Assembly (NCBI RefSeq): GCF_019749255.1
Contig: NZ_JACWFH010000005.1
Location: forward strand, 92,841 to 156,840
DNA: 64,000 nt
From: Mesobacillus maritimus
Lineage (GTDB): Bacteria; Bacillota; Bacilli; Bacillales; Cytobacillaceae
Reading direction: 5' to 3'
Made by a program: the position numbers and the translations under genes. Below are positions 9,084-17,610 of the stretch, piece by piece. The notes under the pieces were generated by a model. It had not been told where the DNA came from. It worked only from the letters and a program-made list of their open reading frames with translations, and searched no databases. The number at the start of each line of letters is the position of its first letter. Position 1 is the first letter of the stretch.

Positions 9084-9671
9084 TTGACACGTTCATATTC
9101 AAGTCATGATATTGAAAAAGCTGTTGAAATAGCTGAGACAAGGGGGCTTGATGACTTTTTGATGCAACACCCCCATGAGAAACGGATTGATACGGATAAA
9201 AAAACTGAGAGGGAATTTCACAGAAATTTTACAGGGCAACAAGAAAGAAATGAAAACACTAAGAAGAGCATCTTTGATGTGATTATGTTTGGTTCAAGTC
9301 ATCCAAAAACACACCATAAGGATTCTCACGCAGACCAGATAATGACAAGTAGTTCAAGTGAAAGAAGTGAGTCTCCTAGAATAGAAGACGATATGACGAC
9401 CTGCGATCCTTGTGAAGAAGTGCAAGAAATTGTCAGAGGAATTAGAGCTGGAAAATATAAACTTAGAACGACAGCGTTACAGGGAGGCAGCACCACGGAA
9501 AGAACTCATCATAATAAGAACAACAGATTAAGACATCCTGAACACTGGCGTACGCTAAACAATCACAAAAGAGAAACTAGAATGAACGAGGTACAACAGG
9601 ATCAGCTCCACTATCACAGTGCCTACTGGGAAAATGGGAATATGTGGGCATTAAAACTAAAGCTGAAGTAA
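9084..9671 (+). CDS. Low-complexity hydrophilic protein, candidate coat protein
   Basis: I do not recognise this protein. It has about 196 residues and is strongly hydrophilic, rich in His, Ser, Arg, Lys and Glu. It has an N-terminal helix-like part (EKAVEIAETRGLDDFL), an acidic-serine stretch SSSSERSESPRIEDD near residue 105, a CDPC motif and a His/Arg-rich tail. No signal peptide or membrane segment is seen. The frame opens at a TTG at 9033, but GAGGGAGG (9069-9076) lies seven bases before the TTG at 9084, which is the likely start. It is divergent from cotH. In B. subtilis the CotH substrate CotG is encoded beside cotH, so a coat substrate role is an inference from position and Ser-rich composition. 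Confidence 0.65.
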   Translation: MTRSYSSHDIEKAVEIAETRGLDDFLMQHPHEKRIDTDKKTEREFHRNFTGQQERNENTKKSIFDVIMFGSSHPKTHHKDSHADQIMTSSSSERSESPRIEDDMTTCDPCEEVQEIVRGIRAGKYKLRTTALQGGSTTERTHHNKNNRLRHPEHWRTLNNHKRETRMNEVQQDQLHYHSAYWENGNMWALKLKLK

Positions 9672-9698
9672 CGGAACTTAGAGTACTTTTATGAATTA

Positions 9699-9736
9699 AT
9701 AAAAGCCCAACCAAATTGGCTGGGCTTAGAATTTTT
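9699..9736. terminator. Bidirectional terminator between the 9084 gene and csp
   Basis: AAGCCCA-x-CCA and TTGG-x-TGGGCTT (9703-9727) form a stem with T-rich flanks on both strands. It serves the plus-strand gene ending at 9671 and the cold-shock gene ending at 9751. Confidence 0.75.
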
Positions 9737-9750
9737 ATAGTTGAATAATA

Positions 9751-9951
9751 TTATAGTTTAACAACATTAGAAGCTTGAGGTCCACGAGCACCTTCAACTA
9801 CTTCGAAGGAAACTTCTTGACCTTCATCTAAAGATTTGAAGCCTTCAGATTGAATAGCAGAGAAATGAACAAATACGTCATTGCCATCTTCAGTTTCGAT
9901 GAATCCGAAACCTTTTTCAGCGTTAAACCATTTAACTTTACCGTTTTTCAT
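9751..9951 (-). CDS. Cold-shock protein (CspB/CspD type)
   Basis: This is a 66-residue nucleic-acid chaperone with one OB-fold cold-shock domain. RNP1 KGFGFIET and RNP2 VFVHFSAI are intact, and the C-terminus is [10 protein letters not shown]. It binds single-stranded RNA/DNA and aids translation at low temperature. The ATG follows TAGGAGGA and a long A/T run. A very good sigma-A promoter at 10107-10135 puts the transcript start about 148 nt upstream, giving the long leader typical of cold-shock genes. It is monocistronic, bounded by the terminator at 9699-9736. Confidence 0.95.
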   Translation of the reverse strand: MKNGKVKWFNAEKGFGFIETEDGNDVFVHFSAIQSEGFKSLDEGQEVSFEVVEGARGPQASNVVKL

Positions 9952-10100
9952 AAAAAAAAATCCTCCTAGATTGGCTATCTATCAATAGCCGCGTTGATTT
10001 TGCCCATTCACAACGTTTAGTATTGCAGTTCATACTCAACTTATTCAAACCATACATCTTTCGAACAAGCTAATTGCGTTATCTAACTCGTGCAATCGGC
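9952..10100 (-). promoter_or_regulatory. Long 5' leader of the cold-shock gene
   Basis: About 148 nt of untranslated RNA separates the predicted start site from the csp ATG. It contains an inverted repeat, GGCTATtgatagATAGCC, near 9973-9991, close to the ribosome site. By analogy with other csp leaders it may act in cold-dependent translation; that part is inference. Confidence 0.5.
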
Positions 10101-10106
10101 TCCTTA

Positions 10107-10135
10107 AATTTACCATCGTTTTAAAAATATGTCAA
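10107..10135 (-). promoter_or_regulatory. Sigma-A promoter of csp
   Basis: On the minus strand TTGACA (10130-10135), a 17-bp spacer and TAAATT (10107-10112). Confidence 0.8.
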
Positions 10136-10438
10136 TATGAAAACCCTTACAAAATTACCTTTCAACACCCTTAAAATGTACACTATGTATCAAAAGGGCT
10201 GGACAAGAATGATAAAACGCTCCTCGGATTTTTATTGCAGAGTAAGATTTTATTACAGTAATTTCACGAATTTACCTACATTTTAAAAAGACGATATCGA
10301 TAAGAACTATGGATTTTGAAAAAAATATTATTTTCTTATTTTACAAGTCCACCTTCTTATTTGCTAATGCGGCGAAGTGCCAATTTGTTGGTTAGTGAAG
10401 TGCGAAGTTCACCAAGATCCCCTTTAATCAGAATGACG
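10136..10438. other. Gene-free stretch
   Basis: About 300 A/T-rich bases. The only frame here of any length (plus strand, from 10316) is TTG-started, lacks a ribosome site and runs antisense into the gene at 10498. I see no convincing gene or RNA. Confidence 0.4.
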
Positions 10439-10470
10439 AAACCCCTAAAGCCAAATGACTCTAAGGGTTT
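10439..10470 (-). terminator. Probable terminator of the 10498 gene
   Basis: AAACCCCTAAAG pairs with CTCTAAGGGTTT (two mismatches). The T-run on the minus strand is short. Confidence 0.5.
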
Positions 10471-10497
10471 CCAAAAGGTTATTAGGGTGTCCTATGC

Positions 10498-10866
10498 TTA
10501 TCTTCTTCTACGATGTTTTTTCTTTCTGTTATCATCGTCTTCATCTCTGATCCCAGCTACAAGATCATTGATTAAACAACGACGAACTGCACGGCAAATG
10601 TCTTCACTGTTAACATAAGCCTTCACTGGAACTCTGAAATTGTCAAACGTTCCTAGCACGGCATCATCGTTTCTGTTGTGTCCTCTGTCAAAAGTACCTG
10701 CGACATCCCCAGTGTCTCTCTTGCGGCGGCGTCCAGTTTGAGCACCTGCTACATCTCCAGTATCTCTCTTGCGACGGCGTCCAGTTTGAGCACCTGCTAC
10801 ATTTCCTCTTCCTCTTTTGTCGTCACTAGTGAATAGTCCAGCGACATCATCATTATAATATCCCAT
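10498..10866 (-). CDS. Basic repeat-containing protein, probable late spore-coat component
   Basis: This 122-residue protein of unknown family holds two perfect 16-residue repeats (VAGAQTGRRRKRDTGD type, residues about 23-54), a degenerate third copy, a central part VPVKAYVNSEDICRAVRRCLINDLVAGI and a highly basic tail RKKKHRRRR. The repeats are 48 bp long (10703-10750, 10751-10798) and differ at only three bases, all synonymous. The ATG has a strong AAAGGAGGG. A near-perfect sigma-K promoter lies 30 bp upstream, implying late mother-cell expression. Repetitive Arg/Lys-rich proteins made this late are typically coat or crust proteins; that role is inferred. Confidence 0.75.
   Translation of the reverse strand: MGYYNDDVAGLFTSDDKRGRGNVAGAQTGRRRKRDTGDVAGAQTGRRRKRDTGDVAGTFDRGHNRNDDAVLGTFDNFRVPVKAYVNSEDICRAVRRCLINDLVAGIRDEDDDNRKKKHRRRR
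10703..10798 (-). repeat. Two tandem 48-bp coding repeats
   Basis: Two adjacent in-frame 48-bp units, 45 of 48 bases identical, encode identical 16-residue units within the protein at 10498-10866. Confidence 0.9.
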
Positions 10867-10896
10867 TTGAATTTCCCTCCTTTCGGCTTTGTACTG

Positions 10897-10924
10897 TATA
10901 CTATGTAGTCCTTGTACAGGCTGT
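10897..10924 (-). promoter_or_regulatory. Sigma-K promoter
   Basis: On the minus strand AC (10923-10924), a 17-bp spacer and CATAGTATA (10897-10905) match the sigma-K consensus AC-N17-CATANNNTA. Confidence 0.65.
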
Positions 10925-11146
10925 TAAGGCGAATATCTATCCAACAGTTAAAATGGGTTATTATTTTGAAGCACAATTTTCAGATTAAACTCTCTAGTTG
11001 ATTAAAAGTGGATGATTTAACCGTTTTGCACGGGAGGTTGCTCTAAGAATGTACTGTTGGGAAAATAAAAAAATATAGTGAAAAAGTTCTGAGAATAAAA
11101 AAACAAATTTCTCACTCTAAATGTTTGGATAATTTGATGTATTTTG

Positions 11147-11155
11147 TGTTATAAT
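11147..11155 (+). promoter_or_regulatory. Extended -10 promoter for the 11295 gene
   Basis: TGTTATAAT is an extended -10; the -35 is weak. About 135 nt lie between it and the start codon. The rest of the 10925-11294 gap is A/T-rich and shows no gene or known riboswitch. Confidence 0.4.
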
Positions 11156-11294
11156 ATTAAAATTTTCATATCTTATATAAAAGTACGTAAACTTCTTCGT
11201 AAATTCCCATAAACAGGGGATTACCTATAAACCACAAAACGCACCACTGGATTTTTGTTCGAAAAGTACCTCAATATTTTTAGGAGGGATAAGG

Positions 11295-11519
11295 ATGACA
11301 GAAATTCTAATTCTTATTTTCCTAATTTTATTTATTGTTTTTTTAAAGATGGCGATAGCCGCTTATTTAAAGAAAACCAATAATAAACACCTTTACATTT
11401 CACTTTGCCTTTTAAGTATGATTAGTGTATTCCTAATGCTGTTTTTATTCCCAACTAGTTTTGAGGAGATTAGAACTGACAAGCAAACAACCAACCAAAC
11501 AAATGTTAAGAGTGGATGA
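11295..11519 (+). CDS. Small membrane protein of unknown function
   Basis: This protein has 74 residues and two predicted membrane segments (about residues 4-24 and 35-52). These are separated by a short basic loop (KKTNNKH) and followed by a polar tail. The ATG is preceded by AGGAGGGATAAGG, a strong ribosome site, which supports it as real. I recognise no family, and no neighbour suggests a function. Confidence 0.65.
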   Translation: MTEILILIFLILFIVFLKMAIAAYLKKTNNKHLYISLCLLSMISVFLMLFLFPTSFEEIRTDKQTTNQTNVKSG

Positions 11520-11724
11520 TTTAAAAGATCCTGATGAATGAAAATGGCATAGAAGATAAAAAATTTAGGAACATCCTTGAAGTATCAAATGGGATGAATA
11601 AATATTTTTCCTTTGTCTCCCCTTGAATTTTAGTGGAGGCATTTTTATTAGGACAAGAAGTTTTAAATTCCCATGCTTGTTCATAAAATGTAAAAACTTA
11701 TAACGAGCTTTGGGAGTGGGTACC

Positions 11725-12363
11725 TTGAATATTAGCGTTCATTTACTAATTAGTTATATCTTTTTGGGTATAACATTAGCTGCTCCAATCGGCCCAGTGA
11801 ACTCTGCTCGATTGGACAAAGGAATTAAAAATGGCTTTTGGCATGCATGGATTGTTGGAACAGGCTCAATGATAGCAGATGGGATATTCATGATCATGAT
11901 TTATTTCGGTCTTGTTAACTTTTTGGACATCCCCATCATTCAAATTTTCCTATGGCTTTTTGGAGGATTTGTGCTCATTTACTCTGGAGTTGAGAGTATC
12001 TTAGGGGCAAATAAATTTTCTTTTGATAATCGAAGACAAAAAGATTCCCTCTTAAGATGCTTTCTAACCGGTTTTATTATGTCTATCACAAGCCCATTGT
12101 CCATTTTGTTCTGGTTAGGAATTTATGGTTCGATCCTTGCCAAAACAGCTTCCTCATATGGGACCGGTCACTTATTGGTATATAGTAGTATGATCTTTCT
12201 AGGGTTAGCGATTTGGGATATACTTGTAGCTGCTTTAACCTCTGGCCTCCGAAATTATTTAAATTACAAGAGCCTTATTTTCGTATCCGTCCTGTCCGGC
12301 ATTTCATTAGTTGGCTTCGGGCTATACTTTGGCTTTCAAGGAATTCAGGCACTTTTTCAATAA
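11725..12363 (+). CDS. LysE/RhtB-family amino-acid exporter
   Basis: A membrane protein of about 212 residues with roughly six hydrophobic segments. The family signature GITLAAPIGPVNSARLDKGIKNGF sits in the first segment, as in LysE/RhtB exporters; it resembles B. subtilis YrhP. The frame opens at TTG 11710, but GGGAGTGG fits better with the TTG at 11725. The substrate, probably an amino acid or metabolite, cannot be read from sequence. A second, different LysE-type exporter lies nearby at 12856, which is notable. Confidence 0.85.
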   Translation: MNISVHLLISYIFLGITLAAPIGPVNSARLDKGIKNGFWHAWIVGTGSMIADGIFMIMIYFGLVNFLDIPIIQIFLWLFGGFVLIYSGVESILGANKFSFDNRRQKDSLLRCFLTGFIMSITSPLSILFWLGIYGSILAKTASSYGTGHLLVYSSMIFLGLAIWDILVAALTSGLRNYLNYKSLIFVSVLSGISLVGFGLYFGFQGIQALFQ

Positions 12364-12456
12364 CCGATCGAATTTTGTTTTAAATTGTGGAATAAAGGCA
12401 CCCATCTAGGACCATTCTATTGATATGTAGTAGGTTAATTATATATAGGGGTGCTA

Positions 12457-12777
12457 ATGATGACCGTTTTTGTTTATCAGACATTTGAAATAAAACAAGA
12501 TAAATTTCAAGACGCAATGGAAAATTTAAAGGAAATACAAAAGTTTAGAAATGAGCATTTCGAACAAAAAGTAGAGATTTTATCCCCCATATCTGGACAG
12601 GATCATACATATGCTCTGTTGTCGACTTATGATGGACTAGCTGAGATGGAACTTCAGGATAAAAAAATGTTTGATGACGAGGATTATCTAAAACTCATTG
12701 GTGACTTCTTCCTGAAAAATATTATCCAAGGAAGCATGCATACACAAATCTATCGGACAACCACTACTAAAGGGTAG
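12457..12777 (+). CDS. Small dimeric alpha/beta-barrel (monooxygenase-like) protein
   Basis: This protein has about 106 residues and the pattern of an ABM/NIPSNAP-type ferredoxin-like fold: a beta strand MTVFVYQTFEIK, a helix (FQDAMENLKEIQKFRNEH), strands, then a helix (DYLKLIGDFFLKN) and a final strand. Such proteins include quinol monooxygenases and heme-degrading enzymes, but I see no residues that decide. The frame is open from GTG 12451; ATG at 12457 fits the TAGGGGTG site better. No operon partner is evident. Confidence 0.6.
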   Translation: MMTVFVYQTFEIKQDKFQDAMENLKEIQKFRNEHFEQKVEILSPISGQDHTYALLSTYDGLAEMELQDKKMFDDEDYLKLIGDFFLKNIIQGSMHTQIYRTTTTKG

Positions 12778-12833
12778 AGTACTTTTTGGTCACATTTGAC
12801 TATGGGATAGAAATGTTCGACAAGGGGCGCCTA

Positions 12834-12856
12834 TAAAGAAACAGGCAGCCCCTTTT
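12834..12856 (-). terminator. Weak terminator region of the 12856 exporter
   Basis: GGGGCGCC...GGCAGCCCC around 12824-12853 forms an imperfect stem, with T-rich sequence on the plus side. It may serve the gene ending at 12777 more than the minus-strand gene. Confidence 0.35.
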
Positions 12857-13476
12857 TATTTGAATACACTCCCTATTTGTACCCCGATATATAGTGCCAC
12901 GCCCCAAATCAATATGCCTGATACTTTATTGATGAATACTAATAAACGACCATTTGGGTCTAATCCCCCAATCACACGACCTATAATTGCAAGTCCAAGA
13001 AACCACAACCATGACACTACGATACAGGCTGTAGTAAATACCACTTTTGCACTCCCAGAATAATAGAGGGAGTTCGTACCAATTACACCGATTGTGTCAA
13101 GAATTGCATGGGGATTTAGAAGTGACACCGAGATAGCAAATAATATCTGCTTTTTCGGTGATAAAGCCACGTTGTCTCCGGTTATTGAAGCAGGTTTACT
13201 ATTCCAAACAACCCAACCCATATACAGCAAAAATAGGAATCCAATTAAGAATAAGATTGTTTGGAAAACAGGGATGGCAAGTACCATAATGGAAACCCCC
13301 ATTACGGCTAATAAAATGAGCAACGTATCACAAAATGAAGCCGTTATGATGACCGGTATCACCTTTTTGAAAGATGGTTGTGAAGATCCTTGATTTAAAA
13401 CAAAAATATTTTGTGCGCCAAGTGGAAGGATAAGTCCAAAAGCTAACAGTATTCCGTGGACAAGTGCTCCAATCAT
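12856..13476 (-). CDS. LysE/ArgO-family amino-acid exporter
   Basis: A membrane protein of about 206 residues with six predicted segments. FGLILPLGAQNIFVLNQG near the start and SVSLLNPHAILDTIGVIG in the middle are hallmarks of the ArgO/LysE branch that exports basic amino acids; it resembles B. subtilis YisU. The frame opens with a GTG at 13488 too close to AAGGAA, and the ATG at 13476 follows AAGGAAGGTGG at a better distance. It is divergent from the TIGR00266 gene at 13655 and shows no adjacent LysG/ArgP-type regulator. Confidence 0.85.
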   Translation of the reverse strand: MIGALVHGILLAFGLILPLGAQNIFVLNQGSSQPSFKKVIPVIITASFCDTLLILLAVMGVSIMVLAIPVFQTILFLIGFLFLLYMGWVVWNSKPASITGDNVALSPKKQILFAISVSLLNPHAILDTIGVIGTNSLYYSGSAKVVFTTACIVVSWLWFLGLAIIGRVIGGLDPNGRLLVFINKVSGILIWGVALYIGVQIGSVFK

Positions 13477-13654
13477 GATCACATCCACCTTCCTTGTTCA
13501 TTGTATGGAATATCTTCTACTCAAATTTAATATAAACCAATGCAACAGACAATTCATTTCTACCAAGTAAAATGTCGAGAATAATAATGAAACTTTTTCC
13601 AGTCTATCTCGTACAGATTATAGGAAGTAGATTAAATAAAATGGGGATGATGAG

Positions 13655-14452
13655 ATGAATAACCATGAAATTGATTATGAATTATTTGGAGATGATATGC
13701 AGTTTGTTCAGGTAGAGCTTGACCCTGGTGAAACAGTCATTGCTGAAGCAGGAAGCTTAATGATGATGGATGACGGAATTGCCATGGAAACAGTATTTGG
13801 AGATGGTTCATCCAATAATCAGGGCGGTATAATGGGAAAACTATTAGGCGCTGGAAAACGTGTTCTGACAGGTGAAAGCCTGTTTATGACCACATTTACG
13901 AATGAACGTAGTGGGAAAAAGCGAGTTTCCTTTGCCTCCCCTTATCCAGGGAAAATTATTCCCTTAGACTTAAGTGAGTTTGGAGGCAAGGTCATTTGTC
14001 AAAAGGACGCATTTTTAGCTGCAGCAAAGGGCGTTACGGTTGGGATAGAATTTCAGCGTAAAATAGGCGCAGGCTTCTTTGGCGGAGAAGGATTCATTAT
14101 GCAGAAACTAGAAGGCGATGGAATGGCTTTTGTGCATGCTGGAGGAACACTCTATAAGCGAACACTTGAGCCAGGTGAAGTGCTTCGTATTGATACGGGG
14201 TGCTTAGTTGCGATGACTCAAAATGTAGACTATAACATCGAAATGGTTCGTGGGGTCAAAACCGCTTTATTTGGTGGTGAGGGTCTTTTCTTTGCTACAC
14301 TTCGTGGTCCAGGAACTGTTTGGATCCAATCACTCCCATTCAGTAGACTTGCAAGTAGAGTATTTGCCGCTGCGCCTCATGCAGGAGGATCCTCAAAAGG
14401 AGAAGGAGGAATCGGCGGATTATTCGACCTTCTAGGCGGGGATAGGAATTAG
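13655..14452 (+). CDS. TIGR00266/AIM24-family protein
   Basis: This 265-residue protein is a member of the TIGR00266 (AIM24-like) family of unknown biochemical function. It shows the typical [23 protein letters not shown] opening, the [10 protein letters not shown] segment, [22 protein letters not shown], and a Gly-rich C-terminus. The fold is a beta-rich barrel; there is no signal peptide or membrane span. The ATG follows GGGGATGATGAG. It is monocistronic, with a strong terminator downstream. Confidence 0.9.
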   Translation: MNNHEIDYELFGDDMQFVQVELDPGETVIAEAGSLMMMDDGIAMETVFGDGSSNNQGGIMGKLLGAGKRVLTGESLFMTTFTNERSGKKRVSFASPYPGKIIPLDLSEFGGKVICQKDAFLAAAKGVTVGIEFQRKIGAGFFGGEGFIMQKLEGDGMAFVHAGGTLYKRTLEPGEVLRIDTGCLVAMTQNVDYNIEMVRGVKTALFGGEGLFFATLRGPGTVWIQSLPFSRLASRVFAAAPHAGGSSKGEGGIGGLFDLLGGDRN

Positions 14453-14485
14453 GACTAAGTGAAACTGCCTATTTGAGAGCTCATT

Positions 14486-14523
14486 TAAAAAGCCTCCAAA
14501 AACGATTTTTGGAGGCTTTTTTT
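14486..14523. terminator. Bidirectional terminator
   Basis: A stem of AAAAGCCTCCAAAAA with TTTTTGGAGGCTTTT, 3-base loop and flanking T/A runs separates the convergent genes ending at 14452 and 14528. Confidence 0.9.
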
Positions 14524-14527
14524 GCAC

Positions 14528-15346
14528 TTATCTCTTTTCCGCGTAGGATTTAATTCGAATCCACGGACGCTCGTTTTCCCATACCAAGGAGATGGGGACT
14601 CTGAATGTTTGTTCTAATAAAGATTCGTTTAACGTTGATGATTTTTTCCCACTAGCGACAACCTCACCAGACCTAATCAACAAAGCATTGGTAATCGAAG
14701 GAACAATTTCTTCGATATGGTGGGTCACATATAAAAGAGTCGGTCCACCAGGAGTTGCAAGCATCTCTTCAATGGTTGAGAGTAGTTCTTCCTTTGAATA
14801 AATATCAAGCCCGTTACAAGGCTCATCCAATATTAAGAGCTTTGGAGAGGACATTAAGGCACGTGCAATCATCGCTTTTCTCCTTTCACCTTGGGATAAA
14901 GAAGAGATTAATTGATTTGCTAGATGCCTAATTCTAAATCGTTGAAGGAACTCTGTGGCTTTTTCTATATCCTGTTCCGTAATGTCTTCATATAATCCAA
15001 TTGAGGCAAATTTTCCACTTAGTACCACTTCCAGTGTCGTATCACTTGGACGGGATTGATATTGGTCATCTAATGAAGAACTCACCCAACCAATGGATTT
15101 TCTCAATTCAGGTATATTTGTTTTTCCAAAAAGATTCCCTAATACTGAAATTTCTCCACCATTTGGCCATTGATATCCAGTAATCATCTTTAATATAGAC
15201 GTTTTGCCGGAGCCGTTTAACCCGAGCAACGCCCAGTGTTCCCCACTCTGCACATTCCATGAAACGTTTCTTAAAATATCTTTGCCATTTCGATGCCAGA
15301 CAATGTTTTGAAGCGAGATGACATCGCCCTTACTAGTGTTACTCAT
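14528..15346 (-). CDS. ABC transporter ATP-binding protein (YlmA/ModF-like)
   Basis: A 272-residue single ATPase domain: Walker A GLNGSGKTS (about 42-50), signature LSQGERRKAMIARALM, Walker B LLILDEPCNGLD and the H-loop VTHH. Order and length resemble B. subtilis YlmA. No permease gene is adjacent, so the partner and substrate are unknown; ModF-like orphan ATPases are also possible. Confidence 0.85.
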   Translation of the reverse strand: MSNTSKGDVISLQNIVWHRNGKDILRNVSWNVQSGEHWALLGLNGSGKTSILKMITGYQWPNGGEISVLGNLFGKTNIPELRKSIGWVSSSLDDQYQSRPSDTTLEVVLSGKFASIGLYEDITEQDIEKATEFLQRFRIRHLANQLISSLSQGERRKAMIARALMSSPKLLILDEPCNGLDIYSKEELLSTIEEMLATPGGPTLLYVTHHIEEIVPSITNALLIRSGEVVASGKKSSTLNESLLEQTFRVPISLVWENERPWIRIKSYAEKR

Positions 15347-15515
15347 TTGTAATTCCCCCCATCAGGCCAACAAAATAGTATGTATTTTCAGTATATTCTA
15401 ACATAAAGAAGGAGAAAAAGTAAAAGACGGTGGTTTGGCCAAAAAACATATTTTCAGCACAATAGACCACCATCCCTATTAATCACTTTTAAAGCCAGGT
15501 AAATAAAATTGAAAC

Positions 15516-16040
15516 CTATTCTTTTGCAACAATTCCGGCATCTCTAAATCTTCTTCCATTTCTTTGATAGTGGTTAGCTCCTTCAAGAATCCTTTGTTTT
15601 AAGCGATCATTTATCTGTTTTAATGGTTTGGCTGGTACTCCTGCTGCCAACATTCCTTCCTCAATGACCTTATTTTCACCGACGACAGCACCTGCAGCAA
15701 CAACTGCACCTTTTTTAATATGTGCTCCATTAAGGATAATTGCCCCCATTCCAATGAGCGCACCTTCCTCAATGGTACAGCCGTGAATAATACAGTTATG
15801 ACCTATGGTTACATTTTTTCCAATATGCACTGGAAAGCCCTCATCCACATGGATGGTTGTTCCTTCTTGTACATTGCTCCCGCTTTCAATTGTAATTGAA
15901 TCATTTTCCGCACGTAGAACAGCATTAAACCAAATGGATACATCCTCCTTTAAAGTAATATCTCCAATTAAATAGGTCCCTGGAGCTAAGTATACGGATT
16001 CATCCACATTCGGCCTCATTCCGTCTAATTCATACATCAT
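15516..16040 (-). CDS. Gamma-carbonic-anhydrase/PaaY-like hexapeptide protein
   Basis: This 174-residue left-handed beta-helix protein has many hexapeptide repeats (for example IGHNCIIHGCTIEEGALIGMGAII) and three conserved His residues (in HVDEG, IGHN and HGCTI) that bind metal in gamma-carbonic anhydrases. PaaY, a member of this family, is a CoA thioesterase, and the nearby CoA-transferase makes such a salvage role attractive. It follows tctA by 24 bp and is the last gene of the tct operon. The ATG has GGGAGG eight bases upstream. Confidence 0.85.
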   Translation of the reverse strand: MMYELDGMRPNVDESVYLAPGTYLIGDITLKEDVSIWFNAVLRAENDSITIESGSNVQEGTTIHVDEGFPVHIGKNVTIGHNCIIHGCTIEEGALIGMGAIILNGAHIKKGAVVAAGAVVGENKVIEEGMLAAGVPAKPLKQINDRLKQRILEGANHYQRNGRRFRDAGIVAKE

Positions 16041-16063
16041 AATAAGTACCTCCCTAAATCGTG

Positions 16064-17575
16064 TTACGATGCGATTGTATTTTTATCGCCTCTAAGTTTC
16101 GCTTTTCGGTGATTGATCCATTTTTTAAATAATGGGTAAACAACACTAATTAATGCGAGTATCAATAAAACCAAGCTAATTGGTCTAGTAAAGAAGATAG
16201 TAAAATCATTGTTAAACATTTGCATCGCTCTTCTAAATTGGTCCTCAGCAATTGGTCCAAGAACAACGCCCAAAACAATTGGAGCAAGTGGGAATTTTGC
16301 ATTTTCTAGGAAATAGCCGATTACGCCGAATAATAACATGACCCCAACATCAAATATCGAATTTCTAACAGCAAAGGTTCCAATGATACAAAATAGAACA
16401 ATTAGCGGTCCAATAACGGAGTAAGGAACTCGTAATATTTTAGAGAATACGGAGATAAACGGCTTTGCGATTAATAAGATCAACAAATTGGCAAATAATA
16501 GTCCAATTAAGATGGTGTAAACTAAAGAGCCTTGTGTTTGAAACATTAGTGGACCTGGCTGAATTCCATGAAGAATAAATGCTCCCAGTAAAATGGCTGT
16601 CGTAGCACTCCCTGGGATCCCTAAAGAGAGCAAAGGGACCATAGCTCCCATTGCAGCGGCGTTATTCGCCGATTCTGGAGCGGCAACACCTTCTGGAATC
16701 CCTGTTCCGAATTCTTCAGGCTTTTTTGACCAACGTGCTGCTTCACTGTAGCTTAACATTGCTGCGGTTGTTGCACCGATTCCAGGCAATATCCCAATGA
16801 AAATCCCCAATAGGGAGGATCTTCCAATTACATTCGAAATTCTCTTCATCAACCCCCAACTAGGAAGCTCTGTCCTAACCTTCTGCTTCGAAGTTTGCCT
16901 TGGTCTTTTTTGAACTTGGCGAAGAACTTCTGATATAGCAAATAAACCAATCAATACTGGAATAAAGTCAATTCCAGACATTAATTGACCAGACCCGAAT
17001 GTGAAGCGGGGAGTCCCTGTCATGGAATCAAGGCCAATAGTTGCAATAAATAAACCAAATGCAACCCCAATAAATCCTTTAACTAGATTTCCTGCACTTA
17101 AAGAAGCAACCACTGTTAAGCCCATTAACGCTAGGGCAAAGTATTCTGGTGCAGCAAAGCTTAAAGCAAATGTTGCCAATAAAGGTGTTAAGAAGATTAA
17201 GACGATTGTTCCTATTACCCCACCTGTAGCTGAACTAAAGATAGAGACACCTAGCGCTTTGCCACCTTCGCCTTTTTGTGCCATTGGGTAGCCATCAAAA
17301 ACAGTCGCCACCGCCTCAGGTGTTCCAGGTGTACGGAAAAGAATCGCGCTTATACTTCCAGAGAATACAGAAGTGGCATATATGGATGTTAATAGCAGGA
17401 AAGCAGCGGTTGGGTCCATTGCATAACTGACAGGCAGAAGAATGATGACCAGCATTGTACCGCTAATTCCAGGAATCCCTCCGCCGATAAAGCCCAAGAG
17501 AATTCCTGCTATTAAAATCAGAAGATTGAACGGGTCGAGTAAATTCCCTAGTCCTCCTAACAGACCATCAATCAT
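16064..17575 (-). CDS. tctA: Tripartite tricarboxylate transporter, large membrane subunit
   Basis: TctA is the large permease of a TTT system that imports carboxylates with a periplasmic/lipoprotein receptor, usually Na+-driven. The 503-residue, about 12-span protein has the family's GGIPGISGTMLVIILLP motif near the N-terminus and its second Gly-rich repeat GILPGIGATTAAMLSY near residue 260. An in-frame GTG exists at 17584, but GAGGTG six bases ahead favours ATG 17575. It lies 35 bp after tctB. Confidence 0.93.
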   Translation of the reverse strand: MIDGLLGGLGNLLDPFNLLILIAGILLGFIGGGIPGISGTMLVIILLPVSYAMDPTAAFLLLTSIYATSVFSGSISAILFRTPGTPEAVATVFDGYPMAQKGEGGKALGVSIFSSATGGVIGTIVLIFLTPLLATFALSFAAPEYFALALMGLTVVASLSAGNLVKGFIGVAFGLFIATIGLDSMTGTPRFTFGSGQLMSGIDFIPVLIGLFAISEVLRQVQKRPRQTSKQKVRTELPSWGLMKRISNVIGRSSLLGIFIGILPGIGATTAAMLSYSEAARWSKKPEEFGTGIPEGVAAPESANNAAAMGAMVPLLSLGIPGSATTAILLGAFILHGIQPGPLMFQTQGSLVYTILIGLLFANLLILLIAKPFISVFSKILRVPYSVIGPLIVLFCIIGTFAVRNSIFDVGVMLLFGVIGYFLENAKFPLAPIVLGVVLGPIAEDQFRRAMQMFNNDFTIFFTRPISLVLLILALISVVYPLFKKWINHRKAKLRGDKNTIAS

Positions 17576-17610
17576 TGAGTTCACCTCGTTTTAATTAGTA
17601 GTAAAAATGA

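Noticed and set aside
10316..10618. A 100-codon plus-strand frame
   Set aside because: It starts with TTG, lacks a ribosome site and is antisense to the sigma-K-controlled gene, which has a strong ribosome site and repeats.
11533..11625. A 30-codon frame after the small membrane protein
   Set aside because: It reads like a protein N-terminus but has no clear ribosome site and stops early; it may be a remnant, which I cannot support.
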